DNA of 64,000 bases. Source: UBA9926 sp038131595 (GTDB taxonomy: Bacteria > Pseudomonadota > Gammaproteobacteria > Pseudomonadales > Azotimanducaceae). The stretch lies in NCBI GenBank assembly GCA_038131595.1, contig JAYPPR010000008.1, positions 1 to 64,000 on the forward strand. Reading direction: 5' to 3'. The position numbers were made by a program, and so were the translations under genes. Under the pieces are notes generated by a model. The model saw only the letters and a program-made list of their open reading frames with translations. It did no database searches and had not been told where the DNA came from. Shown here in pieces: positions 1-9,959 of this stretch. Each line of letters opens with the position of its first letter. The first letter of the stretch is position 1.

Positions 1-54
1 TTCACGAAAATTGTGAGGCTGGACAAGTAGTTAACGTATTTAAAATAAGTTGAA

Positions 55-129
55 TGGTGGCCCCACCAGGAGTCGAACCTGGAACTAAGACTTAGGAGGT
101 CCTTGTTATATCCATTTAACTATGGGGCC
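55..129 (-). tRNA. tRNA-Arg (anticodon CCT)
   Basis: On the minus strand the sequence folds as a complete tRNA. The 7-bp acceptor stem is GGCCCCA with TGGGGCC, and the T-arm is CCAGG-TTCGACT-CCTGG. The anticodon loop is CTCCTAA, giving anticodon CCT, which reads the AGG arginine codon. The 3' CCA is encoded. The upstream in-frame extension of the neighbouring MFS gene would run into this tRNA, so that gene must start later. Confidence 0.95.
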
Positions 130-280
130 GTGGGACGGGCATCATAACAGGGCTCGCCGCCGGGTAAAAAGCGACTGCTCTTTTGCCGAGCCTCGTATTT
201 TGAGAGACTCCATTCCTCGCAGTTCGGATCACCCCTTGTCCACTCAACCTCTCAGTCCCGCTTTTCCGCGCTACCAATTA

Positions 281-1503
281 ATGAGCGCCGCGTTCCTCGC
301 GCAATTTGTTGCGATTGGTATCTATAGTTATGTCCTTGGTTCGTTTATGGCGCCGATGTCCGCGGAACTTGAGTGGAGCCGCGGTGATTTCACGCTGTCC
401 CGATCGATTGGTCAGATTGTGATGGCGATGGCAGGCATTTTCATTGGTAGCCTCATTGATCGCATAGGACCGCGACCAATTATGGCAACCGGTACCGTCA
501 TATTGAGCTGCGCGCTCGTTCTGCACAGTCAAATTGAGTCGCTCTGGGCCTGGTGGCTTTTGAACGGCCTGGTACTGACCATCGGCTGCGCCATGATCGG
601 CAATCTCGTTGTCAACGTGACCTTGTCCAAGTGGTTTGTGTTAAATCGTGGTAAGGCTATCGCCATTGCCGCGATGGGCGTGTCCCTAGGGGGCATCATT
701 ATTACCCCGCTCGCTACGTATCTGGTGGATGAGTTGGGCTGGCGCGCCGCCTGGATCTGGCTTGGCGTCCTCAGCTTTTTGCTCATGGTCCCCGTGACCT
801 GGGCGATGCGCAGTCGACCAGAAGATTACGGCCTGTATCCCGATGGCTTATCCGCCGATGCGTATCAAAGTGATCAGGGCGAGCGAGCGCGGAACGAAGC
901 GGAGTCAGCGTACACCCGGAGTGAGGCACTTCGCACGGTCAGTTTTTATGCCTTAGTCATCGCCTTTGGTTTTTTCACCATCAATATCGTGGTGTTGCTA
1001 CTCCACACCATTCCCTATCTCACCGACAACGGGATTGGCCGACAAGAGGCCGCGTTCGCCATGGTCATTGCCTCCATTCCAGCGATGTTATCGAAACCTT
1101 TCTGGGGGCACTCATTGATCGTGTGGCGGTGAAGCCGCTCGCTGCACTATCAGCGAGCGTTACTGGATTCGCGTTACTACTGATCGTCTTCGCCGTCCAA
1201 ACCGACGACCTGCTGCTCATTTACGCGGCTTTCGTAGTGTTAGGGCTAGGCTGGGGCGGCATGATCCCCATGCAAGAGGTGATCTGGGCCAGCTTTTTTG
1301 GGCGAACGCACATTGGTGCGATACGCGGTGCCGGGCTCCCCTTCTCTTTCGCGCTCGGGGCACTCGCCCCCTGGCTTGTGGGCGTGCATGTGGACGTGTT
1401 TGGCGAATACCACCGAGCCTTGCAAATTGTTGGTGTGCTAAACGTGCTATCGGGTGTATTGATCTACCTCGTGCGCCCGCCACAGCGACAAATCGCTCAA
1501 TAG
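281..1503 (+). CDS. MFS transporter, monocarboxylate-permease type (one frameshift)
   Basis: Inner-membrane major facilitator superfamily permease of about 407 residues with roughly 12 hydrophobic segments. The N-terminal half shows the MFS loop 2-3 pattern (GSLIDRIGPRP) and a W-R-A-A-W segment after TM5, resembling monocarboxylate/oxalate-formate type carriers. The substrate is unknown. The frame breaks near 1109: the protein leaves frame at SKPFWG and resumes as DRVAVKPLAAL in the next frame. Adding one G to the G5 run there restores a continuous protein, so a homopolymer indel is likely. The ATG at 281 is chosen because longer in-frame starts overlap the tRNA; a TTG at 236 is an alternative. 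Confidence 0.8.
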
Positions 1504-1629
1504 CCCCAACCAGGCATTGGTCGATTCCACGCCCCTTCACCCTGCTTCCTGACTGAATATTCAGCCCTGATTCAGCCGAATTTAGGCGACCTATGGCAAA
1601 ATTACGCCATCTATTAGGGGGACCCCACC

Positions 1630-2382
1630 ATGCACCGCGCACACATGAACATACGGCTGTTATCCACCGCCTTTTTACTAGCCAGCCTCGCAGCTAGCGC
1701 CACAATGGCTTCTGAGTCTGAGCCGCCCATGCCGCTTGTCTACCCATTGGAGGAGTTGAGCCTTGCGAAATTTTCCGGCGGATTAACGCTGCGCGTGAAG
1801 TGCGGCAGCCAAAATGAGCTGATGATTGAAACGAGCAATGAAAAAGCGTTTAGCTTCAAAGACAAGGGCGATGAGATCGTGGTCAAACGCAAGTCCATCC
1901 GCAAACTGCTCTCCCTCGGCAAAGACGACGTCGATGTTCGGGCAACCCTAACCGTGTCTGGCGAGCTGCCTGACTTGAACCTTGGGACTGGCGTCAACGC
2001 CAGCGTTGCCCCTTGCGATGCCCCGCAGTCGATCTTCAAAGTCAAAATCGGCACGGGCTCCAACATGGTGCTGGCGCGCGGCGCGTTTGACACACTAGAG
2101 GTCGATGCCAATACCGGCTCGAGTTTTGAAGTGGATGCCCAAACGACCACCAACCAGCTGTTCCTCGACTTAGATACTGGCAGTACGTTTTTCGGCGGCC
2201 CACAACTCGAGGCTCGATCGGCACGCGTGCAAGTCAGCACAGGCTCGACCGCAAACATCTGCGGCGCTGAGACCGTGACAGGCAAAGTGTCTACGGGTGG
2301 CGATATCCGAGTCAAAAAAACCGCGAACGTCGAAGTCGATAAAGGGGTAACCGGCGGATCAATCCGCAGAAGCAGCTGCTAG
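1630..2382 (+). CDS. Secreted GIN-domain (DUF2807-like) protein
   Basis: A 250-residue exported protein. A signal peptide covers about residues 1-28 (hydrophobic stretch ending in an alanine-rich SAT-MAS region). The rest is a repetitive beta-strand pattern with recurring TGS/TGG turns (IGTGSN, ANTGSS, LDTGST, VSTGST, VSTGGD), typical of the putative auto-transporter adhesin head GIN domain, PF10988. Such proteins are periplasmic or surface located and of unknown function. A GGGG-rich ribosome-binding site lies just upstream of the ATG at 1630; the ATG at 1645 is also possible. The family call rests on the repeat pattern, not on a search. Confidence 0.75.
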   Translation: MHRAHMNIRLLSTAFLLASLAASATMASESEPPMPLVYPLEELSLAKFSGGLTLRVKCGSQNELMIETSNEKAFSFKDKGDEIVVKRKSIRKLLSLGKDDVDVRATLTVSGELPDLNLGTGVNASVAPCDAPQSIFKVKIGTGSNMVLARGAFDTLEVDANTGSSFEVDAQTTTNQLFLDLDTGSTFFGGPQLEARSARVQVSTGSTANICGAETVTGKVSTGGDIRVKKTANVEVDKGVTGGSIRRSSC

Positions 2383-2449
2383 CGCAGGGGAAGCGGCTAC
2401 CTGACCTCACGCTTACAAGCTGAGTGACTTTGACTTAAATATCACCCGC

Positions 2450-2977
2450 TTACAACGGGTGCTGAGGGTCCCAGGGTTGCTTTGATAACGACTCGACGTA
2501 CGAATAAAAACCTTTAACCGCATCACCCGCCTCGTAGACCTCAATGTAGTGGCCAAGCGAGGCAGTCGCATCGAGAAAGGCAAATTCAACGCCGGAGAGC
2601 GTGACTGCCTTGGTGACCCGCGGGATGCCCGCTTCTTCAAAGTGCCTTAACGTACTCGCCATATCATCAACCATCACGGCCACGTGGTGGAGGCCCTGTT
2701 CGTCTTCACCGTACAAATCCCGGAAAGGCGATGCGCCACTCGATTCCTGCTGAACCAGCTCCAGCATGATCTTGCCCCATTGACCGTACGCTGAACTGTG
2801 CACGAATGGGCAAGACTCCCCTCGGTGAACGCCTTCAGAGAGCTCGATATCCCTTGAAACAACAAAAGGGCCAGCGCCAAGCGTCTTAGCAGCCCACACC
2901 GCCGCCTGCTCAATATCCGCCACATGGTACGCAACCTGAACAATGTCATAGCCCAATACGGGTTGATGCATAGTCAC
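2450..2977 (-). CDS. VOC-family (glyoxalase/dioxygenase fold) protein
   Basis: A 175-residue cytoplasmic protein with two beta-alpha-beta-beta-beta modules of the vicinal oxygen chelate superfamily. Module one begins QVAYHVADIEQA with a potential metal His. Module two begins GLHHVAVMVDDM and ends with a GHYIEVYE strand supplying the usual C-terminal metal Glu. The layout resembles methylmalonyl-CoA epimerase-like and uncharacterised catabolic VOC proteins; the substrate cannot be assigned. It is divergently transcribed from the SDR gene that starts at 3052, so the two may share a promoter region and a pathway. Met-3 is an alternative start. Confidence 0.8.
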   Translation of the reverse strand: MTMHQPVLGYDIVQVAYHVADIEQAAVWAAKTLGAGPFVVSRDIELSEGVHRGESCPFVHSSAYGQWGKIMLELVQQESSGASPFRDLYGEDEQGLHHVAVMVDDMASTLRHFEEAGIPRVTKAVTLSGVEFAFLDATASLGHYIEVYEAGDAVKGFYSYVESLSKQPWDPQHPL

Positions 2978-3051
2978 CTCTTTTTTTAGCTTGCGAGCCT
3001 TGATCCGTCTTCCATTCCATCATCATAATGAATGGTCATAAGGAGGACGAT

Positions 3052-3894
3052 ATGTCAGGACGGTTAGAGGGGAAAGTGGCTGCCATTACCGGCGCAGCCA
3101 GTGGATTTGGAGCAACCGCAGCGAGACGGTTCGCCGCAGAGGGCGCCAAGGTCGTGTTGGGGGATATTCAGTTAGATGCAGGTCAAGCGATTGCTGCTGA
3201 GATCGGCGATGCGGCTGTCTTCCAAGAATGTAACGTCACGAGCGAAGACCACGTTTCAGGGCTTGTCGATACTGCCGTCTCAAAGTTCGGCAAGCTCGAC
3301 ATCATGTACAACAACGCCGGCATTGTTGGTGCTGCTGGGCCGATTGCGACAACGCCTGCTGACGAATGGCATTTCACGCTGGATATTTTAATCAACGGCG
3401 TGTTTTACGGGGTGAAGCATGCTGCTCGCGTGATGGTGCCCAATGAAGCCGGTTCCATCATCAACATGGCGAGCACTGCTGGCATTTTGGGTGGACAAGG
3501 CCCGCACGCCTACGCCACTAGCAAACACGCGGTGATTGGTCTCACAAAGAACACCGCTGCTGAGCTAGCGCGATACGGCATCAGGGTGAACGCGATTGCG
3601 CCAGCCGGGATGGCAACCCCAATGGTCGCTGGGCTCCGCGGCGACCCCAACGATCTTGAGACCACCAAAGCGCAGCTGGCCATGTCATCACCACTCAAAG
3701 GGCGCCCTGGCCTACCTGAGGATGTCGTGAATGCAGCCCTTTGGCTCGCGAGCGATGAAGCGGGTTACACCTCTGGCCATACGCTCACGACGGACGCTGG
3801 CCTCACCATCGGTACAGGGCAGGTCTCTGACATTTTTGGTCAATACATGCCGCTTGTCCGGGAAGCCGGCAAGCGGGGTATCGAAGGAGAATAA
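3052..3894 (+). CDS. Short-chain dehydrogenase/reductase (SDR)
   Basis: A 280-residue classical SDR, an NAD(P)-dependent alcohol/ketone oxidoreductase. The cofactor glycine motif is TGAASGFG (residues 13-20). Asp-38 in GDIQ at the end of beta-2 favours NAD(H). NNAG is at 87-90, and the catalytic residues are Ser-141 and Tyr-154/Lys-158 in YATSK. A strong AAGGAGG ribosome-binding site directly precedes the ATG at 3052, so the longer in-frame start at 3028 is rejected. Similar enzymes act on hydroxysteroids, sugars or cyclohexanols; the substrate here is unknown. The divergent VOC gene is its only close partner. Confidence 0.9.
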   Translation: MSGRLEGKVAAITGAASGFGATAARRFAAEGAKVVLGDIQLDAGQAIAAEIGDAAVFQECNVTSEDHVSGLVDTAVSKFGKLDIMYNNAGIVGAAGPIATTPADEWHFTLDILINGVFYGVKHAARVMVPNEAGSIINMASTAGILGGQGPHAYATSKHAVIGLTKNTAAELARYGIRVNAIAPAGMATPMVAGLRGDPNDLETTKAQLAMSSPLKGRPGLPEDVVNAALWLASDEAGYTSGHTLTTDAGLTIGTGQVSDIFGQYMPLVREAGKRGIEGE

Positions 3895-3921
3895 TCCATC
3901 TTGCCCCAAAAGGTTGGCAAT

Positions 3922-3943
3922 GCCCCGGTTACCTCACCGGGGC
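3922..3943. terminator. Possible shared hairpin between convergent genes
   Basis: An 8-bp GC-rich stem (GCCCCGGT with ACCGGGGC) and a 6-nt loop lie between the convergent SDR and YeeE/YedE genes. The stem overlaps the stop codon of the minus-strand gene. Neither strand has a good T-run, so intrinsic termination is only a possibility. Confidence 0.35.
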
Positions 3944-4345
3944 TAGCCAATCCGCCAGCTTGAACCCCACCAACATCGCACCCACGAAGCCAAACGCCTT
4001 TGGCTCCAAGTAGGCAAGACTGGCAATGCCAGGCCCTGGGCAATACCCAGACACCGCCCAGCCCATACCGAACAAGAACGCGCCGCCAATTAGTCTTCCA
4101 TCAATCTTAGAAGCACTGGGCATTGAGAATCCCTCAGCGAAGAGCGGTCTAGTCATTTTGGGCTGAATCAGCTGGAAGAACACGACAGAGATCAACAATG
4201 CGGTAGTCATGACGAAAGCCAGTTCAGGACGCCAATCGCCCGTGACATCCAGAAACCCGCGGATGTAAGCAGGATCAGTCATCCCCGCTAAGACAAGACC
4301 AATGCCAAAGACGCCACCCAGCAGGAGGGAGACTACCCCACTCAC
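3929..4345 (-). CDS. YeeE/YedE-family membrane protein, second half
   Basis: A 138-residue inner-membrane protein with about four hydrophobic segments and the family signature GMGWAVSGYCPGPG, whose cysteine is conserved in YeeE/YedE (DUF395) thiosulfate/sulfur-compound permeases. Translation starts at a GTG overlapping the stop codon of the upstream half-gene (GTGA overlap). The open frame extends further upstream, but that part only mirrors the neighbour in another frame. Together with 4342-4746 it forms a two-gene version of the single-chain TsuA-type transporter. Such half-size pairs occur widely in Proteobacteria. The role in sulfur import is inferred from the family. Confidence 0.85.
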   Translation of the reverse strand: MSGVVSLLLGGVFGIGLVLAGMTDPAYIRGFLDVTGDWRPELAFVMTTALLISVVFFQLIQPKMTRPLFAEGFSMPSASKIDGRLIGGAFLFGMGWAVSGYCPGPGIASLAYLEPKAFGFVGAMLVGFKLADWLAPVR

Positions 4346-4746
4346 AGCACACCGCCTAGCCGCATAAGCAGCACGGTCATCACCCCGACGGACATAAATA
4401 CAGCCACAGCCACAACCGAACGGACCGATAGCCGGCCCATCCCACACACCCCATGGCCGCTCGTGCAACCGCTGCCGATTTTGGTACCCATACCAACCAG
4501 CACACCGCCGACGATGATGGAGCCCCAATCGATGTCAATATTTGGTGGCGATACCCACCCGAGTAAAAGCATCACTGCCGGACCAAGCATCAGCCCCAAC
4601 ACAAACCAAACGGTCCAAGATTCGTCACCTCGAAGAAAAAAAGCACGATGGGCAATACTACTAATGCCAGCGATTTTTCCGTTAGTCGCCATTAGTAACG
4701 CACTAGCAAGGCCAATCAACGCCCCGCCTATCAACACTTGCAGCAC
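4342..4746 (-). CDS. YeeE/YedE-family membrane protein, first half
   Basis: A 134-residue inner-membrane protein with about four hydrophobic helices and the characteristic GSGCTSGHGVCGM motif, whose cysteines line the substrate path in YeeE-type thiosulfate importers. It starts at a GTG preceded by a GGGGAGG ribosome-binding site and overlaps its partner gene by 4 nt, indicating translational coupling. The two halves together match one full-length YeeE/YedE protein. No rhodanese, TusA or sulfur dioxygenase gene is visible beside it. Confidence 0.87.
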   Translation of the reverse strand: MLQVLIGGALIGLASALLMATNGKIAGISSIAHRAFFLRGDESWTVWFVLGLMLGPAVMLLLGWVSPPNIDIDWGSIIVGGVLVGMGTKIGSGCTSGHGVCGMGRLSVRSVVAVAVFMSVGVMTVLLMRLGGVL

Positions 4747-4917
4747 ACATCACCTCCCCTTCATCGGAACCCAGTCTATCGAAATCTCATGAACAAAAGG
4801 AATCTTCCTACGGCCTGATCACCAGCGGCTTACCCCAAGTCCATCGCCAAACGTTAGGCGACGGTTGCAGCAACGCGGTATGATGTTTCCTATGCCCTCA
4901 TCAAAGGGGAGGTATCA

Positions 4918-5130
4918 ATGCGGGGATGGATATTACTCGTTGCAATCGGCCTTGCTGGTTGCGAAACACCTTATCGATCATGCATTAGCGAAAATCTTCC
5001 TGCTCAAAGGGATGTCCAGTGCAATGACCTTTGGCAAACCTGTGAGCGCGCGGCGCGCGAGCGAACGGCTTTGCTCTGTGAAGACCAGCGCCAGGCCGAT
5101 GAGGAGCCTTGGGACCTCAGAGGATTCTGA
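4918..5130 (+). CDS. Small Cys-rich lipoprotein
   Basis: A 70-residue predicted lipoprotein. A short positively charged start, a hydrophobic run and an LAGC lipobox put the lipidated cysteine at residue 15. The mature part has four further cysteines (near C-I-S, Q-C-N, T-C-E, L-C-E) in a charged, probably helical peptide, suggesting disulfides in the periplasm. An AGGGGAGG ribosome-binding site precedes the ATG. I do not recognise the family. It lies 75 nt upstream of surE on the same strand. Confidence 0.65.
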   Translation: MRGWILLVAIGLAGCETPYRSCISENLPAQRDVQCNDLWQTCERAARERTALLCEDQRQADEEPWDLRGF

Positions 5131-5205
5131 TTCCAAAGCCCGCCAGTGCGTTGCCTAACTCTTCAGATTTCATGACAATGGGTTGGTCTCAATCAAGGAA
5201 TTTTT

Positions 5206-6033
5206 ATGCACGCTTTGATCACTAACGACGACGGAATCGACTCCGAAGGCATCCACGTCCTGGCGAGGTTCGTTGAACAAGCGGGTTTTGACGTCACTGT
5301 GATCGCACCCAGTTATAACGCCTCGGGCACCGGTGCTAGCCTCGGGCATTTATCCCTCGAAACCCCGATCAAGTATCAGGCGCACACGATCGAGGGCCTG
5401 AACGGGAAAGCTTATGGTCTGGATGGCCCGCCCGCGCTTTGTACGATTACCGGGCACTTAGAAGGACTCTGTAAAGCGCCCGACATCGTCGTCTCCGGCA
5501 TCAACGCTGGGCTCAATACTGGACGCTCGGTCCTCCACAGCGGCACTGTCGGTGCAGCATTGGCCGCTCAAAATTTTGGAATGAGAGGTATCGCCGTTAG
5601 CCTTGATACCGCTGATGAGTGGTTCTGGGAGACAGCCGGTAGCCTCACGGCTGACCTACTCCCAGCCCTAGTCGAAGGCCCAGAGCGTTGCGTACTGAAT
5701 CTCAACGTACCCGCCCTGCCGCTCGACGCTGTTAAAGGGATTCGTTGGGCAGGCCTTGCGGCCTTTGGCTCAGTTAGAAGTCAGATCACCGATTCAAAGG
5801 AAGGAGCCCTCTTCTTCGACCTTGTCGAGACAGACTACGAGCCGCCACTTGAAACCGACCTGGGGCTCGTCCGCTCAGGCTATGCAGCCATCACTGCGCT
5901 CCACGGCACCTCAGAGGTTTGGCATAACCGAGCAGAGCCGGGAGATGAGTTTGAGTCCGGAGCAGGGCGTCCCTGGAGCGAGCTGCGAAAGCACCATTTG
6001 CTGAATTCCCAAATTTCGCAATTTCTACAGTGA
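5206..6033 (+). CDS. surE: SurE-type 5'/3'-nucleotidase
   Basis: A 275-residue cytoplasmic metal-dependent nucleoside monophosphatase of the SurE family. The metal-binding NDDG is at residues 7-10. A serine/asparagine-rich loop follows (SYNASGTGAS, replacing the usual P-x-x-x-x-S-G-x-S), then SGINAGLNTG with the conserved metal Asn and the HSGTVGAA segment. It is a little longer than typical SurE (about 250 residues) because of its C-terminal tail. It stands outside the usual pcm-rpoS-nlpD context, so it may be a paralogue used in secondary metabolism. Confidence 0.88.
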   Translation: MHALITNDDGIDSEGIHVLARFVEQAGFDVTVIAPSYNASGTGASLGHLSLETPIKYQAHTIEGLNGKAYGLDGPPALCTITGHLEGLCKAPDIVVSGINAGLNTGRSVLHSGTVGAALAAQNFGMRGIAVSLDTADEWFWETAGSLTADLLPALVEGPERCVLNLNVPALPLDAVKGIRWAGLAAFGSVRSQITDSKEGALFFDLVETDYEPPLETDLGLVRSGYAAITALHGTSEVWHNRAEPGDEFESGAGRPWSELRKHHLLNSQISQFLQ

Positions 6034-6243
6034 TTGCTAAGCATCAGTCGACTCAAAACTACTCCTGCTTTTTAGAGCAAGAAGTATCGAGCCTTTGTTC
6101 TCCGATTTGCCTTAGCATGTATTCAGCCTCTGGTTTTCGGCCGCTTTCGATAGCAAGCCAACGAACGATTACCAGCGTTTCTCAATCGTCGGCAGCGCCC
6201 TCACGAGCCCATTACGCTTTCACCGTCAACTGACACCATCGCA
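6034..6243. other. Intergenic, possible coding remnant on minus strand
   Basis: No convincing gene between surE and the mshQ-like region. On the minus strand, roughly 6200-6045 translates as a plausible soluble C-terminal fragment (for example WLAIESGRKPEAEYMLRQ) ending at a TAG. It has no start and a stop directly upstream, so it could be the tail of a broken gene or chance. Confidence 0.25.
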
Positions 6244-8644
6244 ATGATCAGGAAATGGCAGAGATCAGTTGACCATTATGCCACATTAGAATACGACGAC
6301 GGGCAACGAAACTGGCAGCTGGTCAGCGTGCGACAGAGCAGCATTTACCAAACGGTAATGATTAATGGTAATCGACCGGATCCTATACACTCAGTATGTC
6401 CCTTGGGAGCACCAACTCTCGGCCTCCTGCAGGCATTTGACCTTAAGTTCTCGGATTTATACCATCCCTTGAGGGGGACAATCAGGTACCCTGAAGGACG
6501 ATGCAGGCGGTCCCTGGCGATACCATCAGGCGAACCTTCAGTATCCAAAACACCGGCAACACCACCATCAGCAATATCGATGTCAGGTACGACTTTAATT
6601 TTTCAATTACCGGGCAAAGCACAACATTCACTCACGATCACTACGCGGTCAGTTATACGGTGACTGATGGCAACATCATTTGACATCACGCCAGCGGTCC
6701 TTGTTCCAGCATTCCCGTCACCATCGTGGCGCATGACATCAGCGACTCCGCTGTTACAGCAGCGCGACGGTGACGCTGACGACCTCTAGCGGCAATGGGA
6801 TTGGGAAAATTCCAATAACTCAGCACCATTGACCTTACGTTTGGGGGCGCGACCAGTGTGACCACTTATCTCCGTCATACGACCGCGGGGACGACAACTA
6901 TCAACGTCACTGATGGGTCCGTCACGGAGAGCGCCAGCGAGGACCCAACCTTAACAACAAGTGCGGTTGGCCTCGTGATCACGGGACCTGGCAATATTGT
7001 TTCTGGACTCAACGTTGATAACTCGACCTCGCTAACGATCGCGGAGGACTGCACAACAAGCGGCACCCTTGCGACGACCTTCTACTATAGCTGTTTGGAT
7101 CCAAACTCTTGCATAGTAGGCCAGGATCTAACCATCAATGATGTATCTATTAGCAACAATAGCTCGTCACCAACCACTGTTTCATTGACTTACACGTCCG
7201 GTTCATCGATTTTCGATGTCAATTTTGAGGACGTGGGACAAGTCCAACTTTTCGCAAATGTTACCGTAACGGCAAGTGCAGCGGCTGATGCCTCTGGCTC
7301 CTGGGATACCAATACTACCTTCGTATCAAAGCCAGCTACCCTCTCTTTATCTGTCGCAGGAAACTCGGGAACTGAAGAGCTCCGGTTCTGGATTCACGCC
7401 TGCGGGTACGGACTTCACGATCACCGTGGATGCAAAGAATAGCGACAACGCTCAACACTCCGAATTTTGGCCTGGAGAGTACCCCCGTTGTTCCCACCCT
7501 TTCCTGGTCTTGGGTGTACCCAGCAACCGCCAGCTTGAACGATAGCGACTTAGCTAGAACAACTTACTCAACAAACGGCACTGTAGATGGATCAGGTACC
7601 ATCACCGGGAACTTTCCGAAAGTAGGCACGATCGCGATTAACGCGGCGATTCCGGGGAATGATTACCTCACAGCAGGAGACATCTCGAATCGCCCCTCAC
7701 TCAATGTTGGTCAGGTTTTACCCAAACGCATTCGAGCTCACGAACAATGCAGGAGCGACGCCCTCTGTGTTGGACGCTTGCTCGAGCAGCGGCTTCACGT
7801 ACTTCGACGAATCTGCAATCGACATCGATTACAAAATAACCGCAAAAAATGCACTGGGTGACGCGATTAGCAATTACGATGCCGCAAGCGGATACGGTGT
7901 GGCCACAGTGTCAATTGGCGTCGAATCAACAGCTGACGATGGGGTTAATCTGGCCAGCCGGCTGAGCGGCGCGACATCATCATGGTCATCAGGCGTTTAT
8001 TCTGTTGACTCCTCATCGAGCCAATTCGCAAGCTCGGGGTCATCCCCCAATGCTGAACTACTCGCCAACGTTGGTCTCATCATCAACGACACACTCGATG
8101 GTTTGAACCTCGCCAGCTTGGATTTCGATCCAGGTGGAGCTGGAGATTGCACCGGGAGCTGCACTGGCAAAATCTTGCCAAGCTCTCTTAGGCTTCGGCA
8201 TGGCCGCCTTCGTCTTACCGGCGCATCAGGGCCTGAAACGGTTGCCCTGCCAGCGCCTCTGGAGACACAGTACTACAATGGCTCTGTCTGGATTCGAAAC
8301 ACGTTGGATGATTGCACGAGTTTCCCGAACTTATCCAGTTTGGGGCTCAGCCCTCACCGCAGGTGTGACGGTTGGCAGCGGTACCTCGACCGCAAGCTAC
8401 ACGTCACTGGCATCCTCCACCGTAACGTTGGTCGATGGAACAAGCGGGTTGGTTTTTTCAGCGCCTGGCATCGGGAATACCGGTAGCTTTCAAATTGATT
8501 TCAACGGCCTACCCGGTCTTGATCATCTTCAATATGACTGGAACGGGGATGGGAACGAGTTTCCGGCGCCTGCCACCGATCACCTTCGGCAGCTTTCGAG
8601 GTCACGACAAAATTATTAGCTGGAAGGTTTCTGGCGCCAATTGA
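6244..8644 (+). pseudogene. mshQ: MshQ-like (DUF6701) surface protein, many frameshifts
   Basis: About 2.4 kb encodes pieces of one large secreted protein spread over three frames. The first recognisable part is a bacterial Ig/DUF11-like segment (VPGDTIRRTFSIQNTGN, near 6510). Then come beta-rich repeats around 6860-7400, a segment near 7660-8160 typical of MshQ/DUF6701 (PNAFELTNNAG), the hallmark HGRLRLTGASGPE near 8200, and a terminal FGSFRGHDKIISW near 8590-8620. Frame changes occur near 6500, 6680-6860, 7390-7450, 7700, 8190, 8330 and 8560. The start is unclear and 6244 is nominal. In known MSHA loci mshQ follows mshP on the same strand; here it is convergent. It may be a pseudogene or a victim of sequencing indels. 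Confidence 0.6.
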
Positions 8645-8679
8645 GTGATAAAGATCTATAAATCTAGACATTTTGAAAA

Positions 8680-9085
8680 TCACATGGCGCTGGCTGTGAT
8701 GGTTTGTGTCGCATCGTCGCAAACACCAACACTCGTGATCGTATAGACAATATTTGGTGCCGTACCCGAACTGCTGCAAGTGACGGTTACCGAGCATCCT
8801 GCCATACCGTCATCTGAATCTAGGCCACTCGGCGACGAAACATTAGAACAACTCGTAGAGGCATAGACAGGTGAAGCGCTTGGTGGAAAGAGTTGTGTCA
8901 ACGCGAGATTCGTCGCGGACTCGGCAATCATGCGTGCTCGAGCCGTCTGGACCTGCTCACTTCTCCCGCTCGCGTTGTCCTGAATCAGATAGCTCATGTT
9001 CACAACAAATGCTGCGATCACTGTGATCACAAAAATTGCGACCGGGAAGGCCAATTCCGCTCTGCCTTCGTCGATTCCCGATTAG
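8680..9085 (-). pseudogene. mshP: MshP-like pilus assembly protein (frameshifted N-terminus)
   Basis: A short pilus-accessory protein of about 130 residues. The N-terminus in one frame (RRRQSGIGLP) joins a hydrophobic helix in the next frame (VAIFVITVIAAFVVNMSYL), giving the MshP/PilX-like start with a single membrane segment. The rest is a Ser/Cys-rich domain with four or more cysteines. One indel near 9045 is needed to join the halves, and no good ATG is visible upstream. It follows mshO directly and is last on the minus strand of the cluster. Confidence 0.6.
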
Positions 9086-9092
9086 CGAAGTA

Positions 9093-9959
9093 TTACGGTG
9101 CGTTGGCATTGAGAATGTCATGCTCAACCAACATCGTTTCATCACCATCTGTGAATTTTAGTGTCAGACGAAGTAATCCCGAGTTCTGCAAACCGGATAT
9201 GTCCTCGTATTCAAACGCTTTCAAAGATCCATTTAGTAATTTGGGACGAGACCACTGCCGAGAAGGAGGTCCTGAGGGTAGGAATGCTGGCAAAGGTTGT
9301 GTCGTCTGCATTGCATAGGTGCCCGATTTATAGCGATAAATTCGAGAATCCGCATCCACTAAACAGAATGCCTCAGGCTCGGCCGGCAAAATACACCCTG
9401 TTTGTTGGCCCTCGACCTGAAAACGTGTGACTTGCTTCGAAAGTTATCTCACCTCCACTCACCGAACTCACTGATGTGATCGAGCCTGGACTTCCGATGA
9501 TTGTCTGATAAAGATCATCCGCGTTGGTCGGATAGAGGACAACGTAGCTCGCTGAGTCAAGACCGGATACAGACACGACGTTCATGGTCGTAGCTGAAGC
9601 AACGCTAGTTCCCGTTATTGGCGCGTTTAAGAAGAAGGTGCTAGCTACGATGGGCAAATACTCAACACAATCGCCATCAGTAGTAGTTCTAATACTGTTG
9701 GGTACGGCATTTTTAATCGCTAATTCAAATCGCGAAACCGTCAATCTGCCGATCGAAGAATAGTTGATTCCTGGTCGCCGTATCAACATAACTCTGAGTT
9801 GATGAGGTGACAAAGCCACAGTTCCGCCAGCAAGAATACCCATCAGGACAATCGTGACAACGAGCTCGACCAACGTGAGCCCCGCCTGTTTTGGGGGGTT
9901 AGCGGCTCGCGACTTCAATGGAATTTGGCTTCTCAAAGACAACCTGCCCTATTTGGCAT
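9093..9959 (-). pseudogene. mshO: MshO-like prepilin (frameshifted)
   Basis: A minor pilin with a type IV prepilin N-terminus: KQAGLTLVELVVTIVLMG contains the peptidase site G/L and Glu+5, followed by the hydrophobic assembly helix. The C-terminal half (about 9389-9093, beginning AEPEAFCLVDADSRIYRY) continues in another frame. Frame slips are visible near 9930, 9825 and 9770 (a missing and an extra T that compensate each other) and near 9385. Its likely ATG at 9959 overlaps the stop of mshD as TGATG, suggesting translational coupling. Confidence 0.65.

Noticed and set aside
1740..2315. A 191-codon minus-strand open frame
   Set aside because: It is antisense to the GIN-domain gene and has no ribosome-binding site or recognisable domain.
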